Assembly: GCF_030247195.1 (NCBI RefSeq)
Contig: NC_080670.1
Location: 41,339,524 to 41,403,523, forward strand
DNA length: 64,000 nucleotides
Origin: Topomyia yanbarensis
Taxonomy: Eukaryota > Arthropoda > Insecta > Diptera > Culicidae
Reading direction: 5' to 3'
The notes under the pieces are model-generated. The model was not told the DNA's origin. It saw only the letters and a program-made list of their open reading frames with translations, and did no database searches. Each line of letters opens with the position of its first letter. Position 1 is the first letter of the stretch. Both the position numbers and the translations under genes were made by a program. Below, in pieces: positions 13,500 through 24,990 of this stretch.

Positions 13500-13875
13500 A
13501 ATTTTTCCTGTTTTTCTAAATTTTATCCAATTTTTTTATATTTGGTCCATCTATTTCTTTTCATGTATTTTTAATTTTTGCGTTTTATCTATCGTTTTAT
13601 TTGTTTTTTCTCATCCGTTAAGTAAACTGATTTCATTGAATTTATTAAATTTATTTCCCAAAATTTTAATCCCTATTATTTTTTTTTGAATTTTTTCTTA
13701 TTTTCGAATAAACTTATTTTAGTATTTTATCCATCCGTACTTTTTCCATATTTTTCACTATTAGGTCTCTCTCATTTTCTGAACAAAAAACATTTTTTCT
13801 GTTTTTTCGTTTTACTTTTTTTATTTTGTTGTGAATTTTTCTGTTCTTAATTGACAAAAATTGTATGAAATGTAT

Positions 13876-14907
13876 GGGGCCGTGCACTAATTACATAAGG
13901 CTTTTTTAGAACTTTTCAACCTCGCCCTTCCCACAGATAAGAGTTCGTTCGTTTCCCCCTATATAATCTTATCATGATTTTCGTAATTGAAAAATCATAT
14001 TATTAATTTATTCAACAATAAGGTAGTGAAAACGAAACTTACGTATGATTACAAGAAAATTAATGACAAAATTTAACTGTTATCATCTTCAGTAATTTTA
14101 TTTGCATCCTAATTTCGCCCAGTAGAAATTTCAGAATAACTGATGAGAGATATTCAGAAACTCCGATTTGGTCCAGATAATCTGCTCCGCTATATTCCAC
14201 TTCGTTTGAATCTATTTCCTTGTGATGCAAATTCTCTTCTGGCGTGAATTTATTCTGAGTTCCAACTGTGACACTTATCTTTTGCGTAGCTCTGACATGA
14301 CCATCTTTGAATTTTCTTCTAGTCAAACTGTATACACTCCGGAAATATTCGGCCTACAAGATCTTTGACAATCGCGTGACTGAAAATTCTCCGTATACCT
14401 TGCGTGATTGGAGTGAAAATTGAAAAAAAGGATGTTGGCCTAATAACACGGTATCAACACTTCCTAACTTGTAAGACATGTTGTGACGCCAGTTCCCGAA
14501 GAGAACAATGTACCACAAAGAGTCAAGAAATTACTGTAACTGCTCCAACACCATCGACAATTAAACCGCTCCTCAGGTTGGCAACAATCAACAAAATTCC
14601 ATAACTGATTTAGCGATCATATCCTGCCGTAAGACACTTCAATACGAGGTCCGCCTTTACTTGACCATGATATACAATATGTGCTCGTTTATTGTGATAT
14701 ACATCATGATCATGGCAAAAATAAGAAATAAAAACCTTTTCTCATGAAAAAAAATATTTTTTCTAAAATTGATTCCATTTTTCAAACTTGTTCTATGATA
14801 TTACGTAAGAAAGGACAAACCATCTCTTCCCCTTAGATAAGAATTTGTTAGATATTTTGAAACTCCCTCTCTCCCCATATTCTCTTACGTAATTAGTGTA
14901 TGGCCCC
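13876..14907. mobile_element. Harbinger-like non-autonomous element
   Basis: The left end GGGGCCGTGCACTAATTACA (13876) pairs with the right end, whose reverse complement is GGGGCCATACACTAATTACG (14907). The arms extend to about 90 bp, including TTCCCCCTATA against CTCTCCCCATA near the inner edges. The termini resemble those of the TAA-flanked element at 43863-45106. A clean 3-bp duplication is not visible (TAT left, TGA right). Two modest open frames (14060-14326 minus, 14404-14604 plus) show no transposase motif. Confidence 0.6.
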
Positions 14908-15091
14908 TGAATTTGTTTTTTTTCAATATTTTTCAATTTTTCATTATTGTTGTGTCACTTTAGCACTTTCCTTTTTTTGCCAATTTAAACTATTTTGAAT
15001 TTCATGTTTTCTTTTCGTTCATTTTATCATCCTTTTGTATTTTGTGCATGTTTTCTGTTTGTCATTTCATCGAATTTTTAGCTTTACTTTA

Positions 15092-15361
15092 TAAGAAACT
15101 AGCTAATACCCATCGCGCGTTGCTGCGACCTTTAACGAAATTGGAGGAAAACACAATTTTTTCCGAAGCGCCATTTGGCGGGCAGATAATCCCCAACTAA
15201 TAGCACACAAACACGCTCCAAAACAAATGCCTACTATGTATAAATTTTGACGACAATCGGTCAAGCCGTTTCGGAGTCCATAAATCATATACATACAAAC
15301 ATTGACTTTTATATATATATATATAGAAGATAGAAGATAGATAGATAGATAGATAGATAGA
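15092..15361 (+). mobile_element. Retroelement 3' tail ending in TA and GATA microsatellites
   Basis: The stretch CTAGCTAATACCCATCGCGC through TCGGTCAAGCCGTTTCGGAG, then ACATACAAACATTGAC, followed by TA repeats and then GATA repeats, has the form of a non-LTR or SINE 3' end. The phrase around CAAGCCGTTTCGGAG is, from memory, common at insect repeat 3' ends; the exact family needs a repeat-library search. It inserted into the T-rich block. Confidence 0.5.
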
Positions 15362-16280
15362 TTTATTTTTTAAATTTTCTCTTATTTTTCTTTATTAAGA
15401 TATTCTTATTTTCGCCATATCGTCTAGTTATTTCATTTTTACCCTTTTAAACCATTTCGATTTTACATGTTTTCTATAATTTTACTTTTGTCTGTTTTTG
15501 GCTATTTCCATTTGTTCCTGTTTCCCATTTTTTTTTCTTCAATCTATTCTGTTCAATTGTTTCCATTTATTTTTATTTTTATTATTCCATTGCACTTATT
15601 CAGATCTAAATTAGATAATTTAAAAAAAATAATGGTCACCTTTTTTAATTTTTCATAGCTATTTTGTTTGTATTTGTTCCATTTTTTTATTCTATTTTGA
15701 AATATTTTTATCAATTTGCCTGTTCTGCAGTTTTCATCCTTTCCATTTTTTGTTTGTTCATTTTTCTACTTTTTGACGTTTTTCCTGTTTACCATGCTTA
15801 TGATATTTTATTTTTCATTTTGTTGTTTATCCTTTTTTTATTATTTTAACCATTTTGCAATCTTTTTCTATTTCTCCAATTTTAGTTTAATTTCCTTCGT
15901 TTAATTTGATTGTTTCAATTATTCAATCTGTTGTATGTTTATTTATTAATTGTTTTTGCATATTTTCAGGTCTCGATTTTTTCATTGTCTTCATTTTGTG
16001 CATTTTCTGTTTTTTTTTTCAGTTTTAGATTTTTTTTATTTTGGATATTGGTAGGCTTTTTTACTATTTGCATGTTATTAATCTTTTTCATTGTTTTAAA
16101 TGCCACTTTTCAGCTTTTTAGTTTGATCTATTTTATATATTTATTATTTTTCCTCGTTTGTTCCTTATTTATTTTTTTGTTCTTCCCTCTTTAAATTTTA
16201 GCTTCATTGAATGTTCTTTTAAAATTTATTATTTTTATATTTTGCTACTATTTGTACAAAATTGTAATAGTTTTTTAATA

Positions 16281-16889
16281 ATATTGTACCAAATACTCGC
16301 AAAAATCAGTTTTCCCCGAAACCGAAGAAAGTCAGCTACACTATCAAGCAAATGAGATGTTGTACTTTCAGAAACTGGCAATGTTGTAGCGCACCGACTT
16401 GGCCGAATGTGTTTTCTTTAATGAATTCTGGGTGAAACTAGACAAAGATCCGAAAAAACCTAGATAAATATGAATTATTGGTAATCATCGGTTTCTTTCA
16501 AAATCACAAAAGAAATCGCATAGAATTTTAAAAGGTTTTGCGATCAGTATTTGACGCATTTCTTTGCATGATATTCAAATAATTTAAAAACCCCTCATTT
16601 GCCTGCACGCCGAGTTAGCGAATTCTCTATAAGTAGCCAAATCAACCCTTTTACGTAACGCCAACCGGAAAGGAAAAGTGGTCGATATTTTCAACCATTT
16701 GAAGCCGTCGAAGTTCACACGGAAATATTTGATTTGGCAGGCTTTCTGTACTTGTGGTTTTGAAATGTGACATTTCCATTACAACCGAGACCTTCTACCT
16801 CTACAATTAAAATTTATGAATGTACATGAAAGAGTGCATGAAAAAAGGTTAGCTATCTTTCATGAAGAAACACGGTCTTTCTATGCTAT
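16281..16889. other. No recognisable feature
   Basis: Unique-looking sequence between the T-rich block and the R1-like 3' end. No exon, RNA or repeat pair seen. Confidence 0.35.
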
Positions 16890-17840
16890 TTTGGCCAGTA
16901 CCTGCTTCGGTTTGGACACGCTTCGTCACCCCTTTGCCTGAAGTGCGTGAACATGCAGTAGACACCGAAATATGCCCTTAGTTCAAAGGAGTATGCCTGG
17001 TGTAAAAAGTTGACAATATCGTCGAAGAGATGTCCCACGATGGGCATATCTGGGATGCTGTCAGCAGAGTGCTTACGAGTATACTGCTGCAGAGAAAGTG
17101 GCGAAAGTACCAACAAAGATGGCGCATCGGCTAGAAAGCTGTCGGGAAACCAGAAAATGGGGTTTCGAGAAAAATTCCGCCACCGGGAAACTCTCCGTCG
17201 GTGTAGACTAGGTCCACGGTCGGGGATCAGTTGAGTAGTACGCGACGTGGTCGTTGGGGTGCCAGTGAACCGGACCCCAGGCTTCACCGGAATCGCCGGA
17301 CCGACCTCGACTATCTACCGGGTACCTCGCGAGTAGGCTAGATCCACCGCCAGGGATTAGAGCGAGTAGACCACGTCGAATAGCTGGATGATGCGGTGAG
17401 CCAAATAGCTAACGGAAACGAAAAACGGTATCGGGAGAAATCTACCGCCGGGGAGTTCATGGTAGGGTAGATTCGCCGCCATGGACTATCCGACTATATC
17501 GTGACAAAAATGTGAGCTAATTAGCTCACGAAACAAACACAGGTACCGAGAGAAATTCCGCTTCATGGGAACTCTCAGTCGGAGTAGGGTACATCACCGC
17601 CAGATAATATCCGAGGCGATATCGATAAAGCTAGAAACTAAATGGTTCAAGGAAGTGGGTATCGTTAAAAGGCCGTGAGCCGAATGACTCACGGAAACAG
17701 GAGCTAAATGGGTCATGGAATCAGCACGGGGATGAGAGCTATACGGTGACGTAATAGACGGAGACAAGAAGCAAGAGAACAGTCGAGGGTTAAATCGAAG
17801 CTCAAAGGTTGAGCCATTTTATAAATGAAGTGAAGCTTAT
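16890..17840 (+). mobile_element. R1-like non-LTR retrotransposon, 3' end fragment
   Basis: The first 250 bp align by eye to 50395-50690 (shared phrases include TCGGTTTGGACA, TGCGTGAACGTGCA or a near variant, and GACAATATCGTCGAAGAGAT), which is the C-terminal end of an R1-type ORF2. The following 650 bp match 56270-57010 and, in reverse, 48340-48790: a 3' untranslated region full of GAGCTAAATGGCTCACGG-type short palindromes. Frames are broken, so this is a dead, 5'-truncated copy. Confidence 0.7.
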
Positions 17841-18712
17841 CAACCGATAGTGCTGTTGTAAATTCTTTACACTGATATTTTCAGCTAAACCGTTTTATCG
17901 AATTCGAAATAATGCAAAAGGCTAATTTGAGAAATGCTAGTGTTTGAACGCAACGAAAACTATAACTGATCAAACCACTATTTGAGCCAATGCGTTGAAG
18001 AAATGTTGCTGACGCTGCTCTAACCGACGGCTTCAAATGAACAAAGATGGATCGTTACCCCACTAAAATCAATATTTAAAAGTTAGATTTGAGCAGAACC
18101 TGTGCGACAAAATTAGATAGTAATACTTGCTCTCAAAAGACTGGATAGATTAGTTAATCCTAATTCGTCGCTCGCTAGTTGAACGAGAAGCACATGGATG
18201 CAGTAAGAATGATGGTGCAGTAAGATGAAGGTACTGTGGATTTTCTACGACCTTATTTAGTTATTTATTATATTGTAACGACATTTAATTAGCAAGGGAC
18301 TGGAAGGTGTGAAATATTTAGTTATGTAGTTAAATTGGCGGAATGGGTTTTAATACGAAGATCGATTCTCCATATTTGGCATTTCTCGGGAGATTCGGTG
18401 GTAAATTTGTTTTACTACTGCTGACAGTGGATTGCACTGGTTTTGCACTTTCTTGCCGAAGTGGAAATGAAACACGTCTAGTGGCTTGCTCTTCTGCTAG
18501 AAAATACAGCACCAGTGCAATCCACTGGCCCGGGGTGGTTCAATGGAAAACCCCATTAGTGTGTAGCTGCGGTCGGATGTTTCGTTAACCTTTTTTTGCA
18601 ATACACTATCAATGATTTCAAGTACGGTCAATACTCCGTGTAAGCGTTCCTACTATATTTCATATTATATTAGATTTCATATTATATTATATTAAGTGCA
18701 GTCACGACTTAC
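17841..18712. other. Non-coding; contains a 16-bp inverted repeat
   Basis: CAGTGGATTGCACTGG (about 18425-18440) and its exact reverse complement CCAGTGCAATCCACTG (about 18513-18528) could form a hairpin with a loop of about 72 nt. The overlapping open frames 18330-18588 have no recognisable domain. Nothing else is supported. Confidence 0.45.
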
Positions 18713-19200
18713 TACACACTAAACCAGCAAAAAGTTGTTCAGTAATTTCTTTTGACGACATGAACAGTAAAGTGATATTTTTACGGAGCTATCAGCAAGT
18801 TGTTTGAAAAATTGCGGTAAAGTTTTCACTTTTTAGCGATTTTCAGTAATTTTTCGAATAATTTGCTGAAACCCGCAATATTTTTCACTGAATTTATCAG
18901 CACTTCTGTTTTTTTCGGTACATAAACATTATCCAGTAAAATATTGACTGATTGTTCGGCAAAATTGTACCAACATTACCGAACCTCGTCAAAAACTTAC
19001 AAAACAGGTACAGCAAATCATCTGTCAAGTCGCCATTTTCAGAGGAAACTGCTGACTGACCAGTATTTTTTGACGTTTGGAGAGAACGGATTGCGGAGAG
19101 TTCGGTAACCGAATTGTTTTACTGTATTGATTACCGAACGGTTTGCTGTTCAAAACCCCAGCAAAATTTTACTGTACCCAGTAATTTAAATTAAGTGTGT
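18713..19200. mobile_element. MITE with ACACACTWAA ends
   Basis: The left end ACACACTAAACCAGCAAAAA and the right end TTAATTTAAATTAAGTGTGT (reverse complement ACACACTTAATTT) are inverted. The interior repeats TTTACTG, CAGTAA and CAGCAAA motifs in both orientations. A target duplication was not clear. About 490 bp, non-coding. Confidence 0.5.
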
Positions 19201-20916
19201 AGATATGTGTCAGACATTTTAGTAAAATGAGAAGCCAGACAAGTTACGACAGGCTTAAAGTAAGTTTTTCAAAAAGTTAATTTTAAGAAAATAAAACAAA
19301 TGCAGTCCAAAAAAGCCATTTATAACAAAATATTTTTCCCTACAAAATTTATCAGTGAACATAAAATTCCTGTTTTTGAATTCTGAACCACCATAACTGT
19401 GTAATGTACTCAGAAGATATGAATTGTAGGACCAGAGGCGAGAGTCTGCTTTGGACACGTATAAAACTATTGCTTTCCAGCCAAATGGCTAGACTTCCAC
19501 TAATATCGATCGTAGTACAAATAATTTGTGCGATCATAAAAGTACAACGAAGTAAACAAAAATAATTGCATCATCCCACGGGAAGCTCGAACTGCTACCA
19601 GCACACCAGAACCCTTAGCATTGCCTTGGCAATACTGCCATTATGACCGCAAATTTGTTTGCATTTCCTCCTTTGCCAAATTGAACTTTCCGACAAACCA
19701 CTCGCTTATCACTCTCTAAACAACAAACCACTCCACTTCCTTTCAAGCGGTTTTCCCATTACGTCGGTAGTACGAGTGAAGCCCCGGTGCAAAAGATCAA
19801 TGGTCCTACGTTTCTCTATCCTCTGGAGATAATTTAGACAACGTACTGGCACGGTCGCTTCGGCAGTCTCGAAAACGCCAGATGTTACTACTGTAAATAG
19901 AATAAACAGAGTCATTTTCGCGTACGTTTCCTCTTATGTGTGGAAGGTTTATTGCTGGCGAAAATTAGACTATTCATCGCTGTTCGCTAAATTCCGGTGT
20001 TTATCTTATGATGATACATCTTCAGGTTTTAGGTGAGCATAAGTGTGTCATGATGGAACATTTAATGCGTATCGGTTTATTGTTTACATTTTTAAGTTAG
20101 CATCAACAATTCTACTTTTATATTGAAGGTATTTTGGTGTATTAGTTACAACCTAAAATAATGACACTAGTATCAAGTTGATTCATCATATCTTGAGGAT
20201 AAATGGAGACGCATCGTTTCTAATAGAAATTTCCCTCAAATCTATAATGACCAACTAGCTATTCATTCGACTGGATCACATTGGAATGCCAGATATTTGT
20301 TAGCCATTGATAATAATCATTCAAATCGATCAGACGCGCCAGAGAATTCAATTACATCCCAACAATGCAATGAAAGTAACACACAAGTTCTAGATTCGAT
20401 TTTCTGCTTTTCTTCTTCATCGATTTGTTCAATGAAGACGTACCGATTGAGGATTGAATTTATATCATTTGTATCATTTCAGACGGGGAATCAATCGACG
20501 CGCAATCGGCAGCTCAGAAATCAGTGGATCAACGTTGGAAAAATCTGGATCAGAAAATTAACACCCCTGTTACATATCGTGAATGTGCGAAAACGTGTTT
20601 GTGTGTCAGTGCAAGTGCTGGAGAGTATCTAGCAAAGTGTTAACAAAATGTGGAGCTTAATGTGGGCGTCATTGGAAAACGGATGCAAAAAGTTCCATGC
20701 TTGTGCTGTACCCCAGAAAAAATTAGCATAAAAGAATAACAAAGTGGGAATTCCAGGTTTTGTGTGTCACTAGCAAGAAAAATAAATAGTAAAAAAGTTG
20801 GAAGCCTGAAAGAATTAGGTAAAAGTTGAGTTCTGTGTGGACGGTGTGCTCTGAAGAAGTAACAAGTGCTCAATTTTGCTGGCTTTGAGAAGCAGTGTAT
20901 TAGCTTTCGTTCGCAG
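19201..20916. other. Upstream region of the receptor gene
   Basis: Should contain the promoter and any 5' untranslated or first coding exon of the GPCR, but I cannot place them. A TCAGT initiator-like motif occurs at 20606-20610 without a convincing TATA or downstream element. The frame of the first recognised coding exon is closed by TGA at 20852-20854 with no in-frame ATG after it, so an upstream start exon is expected here or further 5'. Open frames at 20297-20632 and 20640-21175 are unsupported. Confidence 0.4.
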
Positions 20917-21397
20917 TGCGGTGGTTCCATCGGAATCACCATCCTTTCCGCCAGTCGAAGCCAGTGGCAGTGATGATGCCACTGCGTTTTTTTCGAGTGT
21001 CCTGGCAAACGCAACGACCGCAAAAACGACGACCTCCGCGCTGCTGAACGTCCTCAGTGAGTCCGCAGCCAACTATTTTGCCAGCGGTGCCAACGCCGTC
21101 CAACTGCATCAACCGGGTGGGAACGGGTCTTCGGGTGGCATCGAAAGTTCTGATTTTGCTAGTGGAATCGGTCAACTGGTCCTGAACGCTACAAGCGCGG
21201 TGTTCGAGGATGTGTACATCAACAGCAGTGCGAATAGCAGCAGCAGCAGCAGCAACATTAGCAGTAGCGACAGCAACAGCAGTAGCAGCTACAACCAGTC
21301 CTCCAACGAAATGCCACAGATTCCGGAGTACATCCGAGCGACCTCGATGGTGTTCTGCATCATCATAATGTGTTTGGGGGTCATCGGTAACATTATG
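20917..21397 (+). CDS. ETHR: Ecdysis-triggering hormone receptor, N-terminal exon with TM1 (start unresolved)
   Basis: Encodes the extracellular N-terminus and TM1 of a rhodopsin-class neuropeptide GPCR; the family couples ecdysis-triggering hormones to calcium signalling at moulting. The open frame runs from 20855 without a stop. It is Ser/Asn-rich with an AGC-repeat tract (about 21230-21290) and eight N-glycosylation sequons, followed by IPEYIRATSMVFCIIIMCLG, a TM1 start with the GN of helix 1 (GNIM). The only in-frame ATG is at 21311, seven codons before TM1, which would discard all sequons. More likely the start lies in an upstream exon spliced at the acceptor TTCGTTCGCAG (ends 20916). 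The donor GTAGGT follows ATG at 21397, phase 0. Identity is from remembered dipteran ETHR sequences; another thyrotropin-releasing-hormone-receptor-like GPCR is the main alternative. Confidence 0.75.
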
Positions 21398-21460
21398 GTA
21401 GGTATCCTTGTGTATTGGTAAAATTGTCTATACTTTTCTACCCCTGCTTACCTTTCACAG

Positions 21461-21623
21461 GTTCCCATCGTTATTCTCAAAACGAAAGATATGCGCAACT
21501 CGACCAACATTTTTCTGACGAATCTGAGCATCGCAGATCTGCTGGTACTGCTCGTGTGTACGCCAACGGTTCTAGTGGAGGTGAACTCACCGCCCGAAGT
21601 TTGGGTTTTGGGAGAGGAAATGT
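21461..21623 (+). CDS. ETHR: Ecdysis-triggering hormone receptor, exon with intracellular loop 1, TM2 and extracellular loop 1
   Basis: After a 63-bp intron with acceptor CCTTTCACAG, the frame continues in phase 0 as VPIVILKTKDMRNSTNIFLT. Next come the TM2 signature NLSIADLLVLLVCTPTVLVE (N and D of helix 2 present) and the loop phrase EVWVLGEEM. The exon ends T|GTAAGT at 21623, splitting the Cys codon that normally forms the disulfide to extracellular loop 2. Sequence, phase and order match insect ETHR and exclude a processed copy, since introns are retained. No stop or frameshift is visible. The next exon is about 37 kb downstream. Confidence 0.85.
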
Positions 21624-22559
21624 GTAAGTAATTACATAAAAAAAACAACCAATTATACAGCCAACCCCACAATCTTGCTGGTGACGAATAGGCACAGCAA
21701 TATGTGCACATTACGAAAACCCCCTCATACATATTATCACTACCGTGGCGACGACCCTAATTGCATGCAATTTATTTGAAAACAATTCTATCATCCTCCA
21801 ACGACTTTCGCCCGGCAGCAAGGTTGGTTCGTCATCAAACTCGACAATTGCATGGCTGGCAGCGCTAATCACCATGCAGCAGCAAAACTCATATCACCTG
21901 ACGGCATGTTAATTTTTGTACCGCAATTACCGAAAAAAAGCCGTCAGCATTCCAATCGAAAAACTTTAATTAACAATTTTATTGTAATCGCAATTGTTGT
22001 CACTGAGCGCCCGGACGACGGCTTCGGTACATACATGCTACTTGTCCAGCTTGAAACATTCTATGGCTGACAGACAACTGAAAAGCAAAAAAACAGAAGT
22101 ACAAAGCGAACCGGTTTGCAGCCGGGGTGACAGTGCTGATGGCACAAATAAGGTACCGTTGGAAACTTGATTGAAAATAGCTGGTAAATTCCTCGCGATT
22201 GATAAGTACCAGATAATTTTGGTGACGCTTCTTGTTACGATTAGGTGAACTAGTTTAACACCCAAGTTTTGGCATAGGGCTACGCCTTTTTTTAAATGGT
22301 GCACCCCCAAATTTAACATAAACATTACTTAAAAACGATTTTGCTGTCAAATTGATCGGAATGGAGGTCTATTGATGGATGAGCTCTGCAAGGCATTTTG
22401 TTTTCGATTAGTTCTGCAGGTCAAAATTTGTAAATGTTCAAAGTAATACTTTCGGTGTGTTAGAAAGTGACTCCACCTTACGAAATATAAATCGTAATTA
22501 AGTGCAAAACAGTTTTACTGTTTGTACTAGCTTGTAATATAGCATCAAATGACTCGGAA

Positions 22560-23175
22560 CAATGCGAAAACAGCATTGCATTGCGGGTCAGAGGATTATT
22601 TTCCACTTTACTTTTCTTGCCCTATGTCGGCCGCATTCAGTAGCGTTAGTACATCATTATTGGGTAAATAATGCGGAAAGGATTTTGAAGTGGTTCCCCG
22701 AACGCCATGATCACTGTTTGGATGCTGGTTCCGTACAGCATGCTTACATGCGCATCAACAAAGAAAAGTAGATGGATCTGGGTCAACGGAACCGCAACCA
22801 ACATGCCCCCGGCGTTGCTTGTCATCAGTGAAAAATATCCCCGGAATGCTATATGCGCATTGCTTTTCGCAAACAAATCCAACGTCAGTTTTCCGATCCG
22901 CCAACAAGTGGAAACTTCCTGCGGACGCAATGGGAAAAGCTTTTAGCCTCACTGTGTGGAAGCTGCTGGTTGCTTATTGAGAGGATTCAGAGCTATTTCT
23001 TCAAATATTGGACAAAGAGTACATACCCCTGTCAGGATTTCCTTTCTGGACGATTCATTATTCAACTTGGCACTGCGTGGTCAGTGGATGGTGAAGTGGG
23101 TCGTGTTTACATTTGGTGGACTGAATGATGTGTATGCGATGGACTATTTGTGCAATCATTTACCATCATAACCAA
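22560..23175 (+). other. Cluster of overlapping open frames, unrecognised
   Basis: Several medium open frames in both strands overlap here, and the base composition is less AT-rich than the surroundings. Read across frames, the + strand gives phrases such as GKAFSLTVWKLL and FTFGGLNDVYAMDYLCNHLP, interrupted by stops and frameshifts. This suggests the relic of a coding mobile element or a pseudogene rather than random sequence, but I cannot assign a family. It lies inside the receptor intron. Confidence 0.3.
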
Positions 23176-24804
23176 GAAGAAATTGCAAATGATGCCTGTA
23201 GATGACAACGATTAGTAACAAGAGTTGCGAAATAGTGATTTTGTGCATGTCATTTTAATGCAATGTTCTGAATACAACGCATTGTCTTGTATTGAAAGGT
23301 TTATTGAAAAAGTTTAGAGTTTATGTCTAAATAAACTGTTAACGAATATGGATCCTCTTGGTGGTAACTGTAACTGATTCTGAATTAATTCTCTATTTTG
23401 AAAATGTTCAGAACGTAAATTTAGCAATAATATTATTTTCTTCTGAAACTTTATAACGTCTTCATTTTACAGTTTTGATATTTTATAAGATTTGGTTTGC
23501 TTTAAATCTCCAAAATCAAGAATGTCACCTTTTCATCATGAGGTCTCGAACCGTACGGTCAGTGCACATAAATGATGATGTAGTTCCAGATATGGCCTTT
23601 AATCATCGAAACGCGGATCGTCTGCTGATTTGTAGCATCTAGCCTCTATGAAGCAAGTTTGCAAAACACCAAAAATCTGATCGAATGAGAAGTTTAGTAC
23701 ACATTCAGTACTCTAGAACCATCAACCAAGCGTTTGTCTTCAAGGCCGTAGTAGCAAGGTTAGATCAACGCAAGTCACTCTACTGAACCAGATAGTGAAA
23801 CTATAAAATGAATTGGCAGCACACAAACATTCGAATTCGATTTGAATGGGAACAAACATGTAACAGCTCTCAGCACAAACAACCCACGGATATATTTAGG
23901 TCGTGTCGTAGGCGCGATACAACAAACGAGCTTCAAATATTGAACAGGTAAACATTCCCTGGATCGTTACGACTGGCAAAATAAACTATAAATCAGAGTG
24001 CCCGTAAAGGTTCACCCTTGAAACAATAATTTCGTCTTTGTTGTTCGAAATTGAATCCGTCTGAGGCGCCGATAATTAATATCTGACCCAGTTATACCTC
24101 CACCCCCTCGTTGTTGACATCACTCGGCGCTATCTTCCGGCCAATGATGATGGGTGTCACTTTACGTCACCACCGACCACCATCGCAGTCGCCGCCGCCG
24201 CTGCTGCTTCTGCTAACCAGTCCTTAAATGTGAGTCACTTATCACCGTGTTTCCAGCGGAATAACCCCCCTAAATATGGCTCGATTACCGATTGACGACG
24301 ACATCCAACCAAGAGCCAATGTCCAACCAAAGGAGGAGAACTGGCGACAAATGTACGGAGGCGTGAAAATTGAATTGTTAACCATCCTCGCGCGGCAAAG
24401 CTTCGATCATCTCGTTTCTTAGTAATTTTTATGGATGCCCAAATTGTCACCCGAACGCGAGGAAGCCAGATGCAAATGATAGTAGCTGAAATAAATTACA
24501 ATTAGCGCCATAACCGCAGTGAAGCTATCAACCTCTCCATTCGTCTCAGTTAGTACATTGCTTTGGTTCGACAGTTGCATCCAAAGTGAGAGGAAACCAG
24601 CGGAGCGTGGAGTGGGTTGATTAATGAAATTGTATGCATTAAATTCAACGAATGATGATAAACAGACTTGTAAAATTGTTCTTCATTCATTTCCCGAGGC
24701 GTAATAAGTTTGTTATTACTTTCCGAACAGGTTTATATCGCAAGTTTTTAACATAAAACCGTTCTTAAATCAGTAACGAGCATTAGTACAATTTAATCAA
24801 TTTG

Positions 24805-24990
24805 TAAACAAATGCTATGGTTGAGTGGTAAGCGTGACTGCTTCTCACTTCGGAGGGTCTGGGTTGATTCCCAGCCTAGGGCTTTTGGATTTTCTAAGAT
24901 GGTCAACAAATCAAAGCTTCTGTGCTTGACTTCCCAAGACATCACTTAGGAACAGCATGTTGCTTTAGGCGTTCTTATATTTGGTACTAA
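24805..24990 (+). mobile_element. tRNA-derived SINE (probable)
   Basis: TGGTTGAGTGGTAAGCGTGA resembles an A box and GGGTCTGGGTTGATTCCCAG contains a B-box-like GGTTGATTCC at the right spacing, so this is a tRNA-like RNA polymerase III promoter head. No cloverleaf with a matched acceptor stem can be drawn, and unrelated sequence follows, as in SINEs. The 3' end is uncertain. Confidence 0.5.

Larger units (their letters stand above)
13500..16280 (+). repeat. T-rich, strand-asymmetric low-complexity block (interrupted)
   Basis: The + strand at 13500-13870 and 14910-16280 is dominated by T with interspersed C, in endless variants of CATTTT, TTTTCT and TTTATT. It reads as a decayed short-unit satellite. 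Two insertions interrupt it: a Harbinger-like element (13876-14907) and a retroelement tail with GATA repeats (15092-15361). The composition creates long Phe/Leu/Ile/Ser-rich open frames around 15467-16355 that imitate membrane proteins and should not be taken as genes. Confidence 0.7.

Noticed and set aside
15467..16355. Run of hydrophobic Phe/Leu/Ile-rich open frames resembling membrane proteins
   Set aside because: They are the translation of T-rich low-complexity DNA, overlap in several frames, and have no family motif.
20640..21175. Minus-strand open frames of 79-127 codons
   Set aside because: They lie antisense to the receptor N-terminal exon, whose GC-rich Ser codons lower stop frequency on the opposite strand.
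24805..24880. Functional tRNA gene
   Set aside because: A and B boxes are recognisable but acceptor and anticodon stems do not pair, and SINE-like sequence follows.
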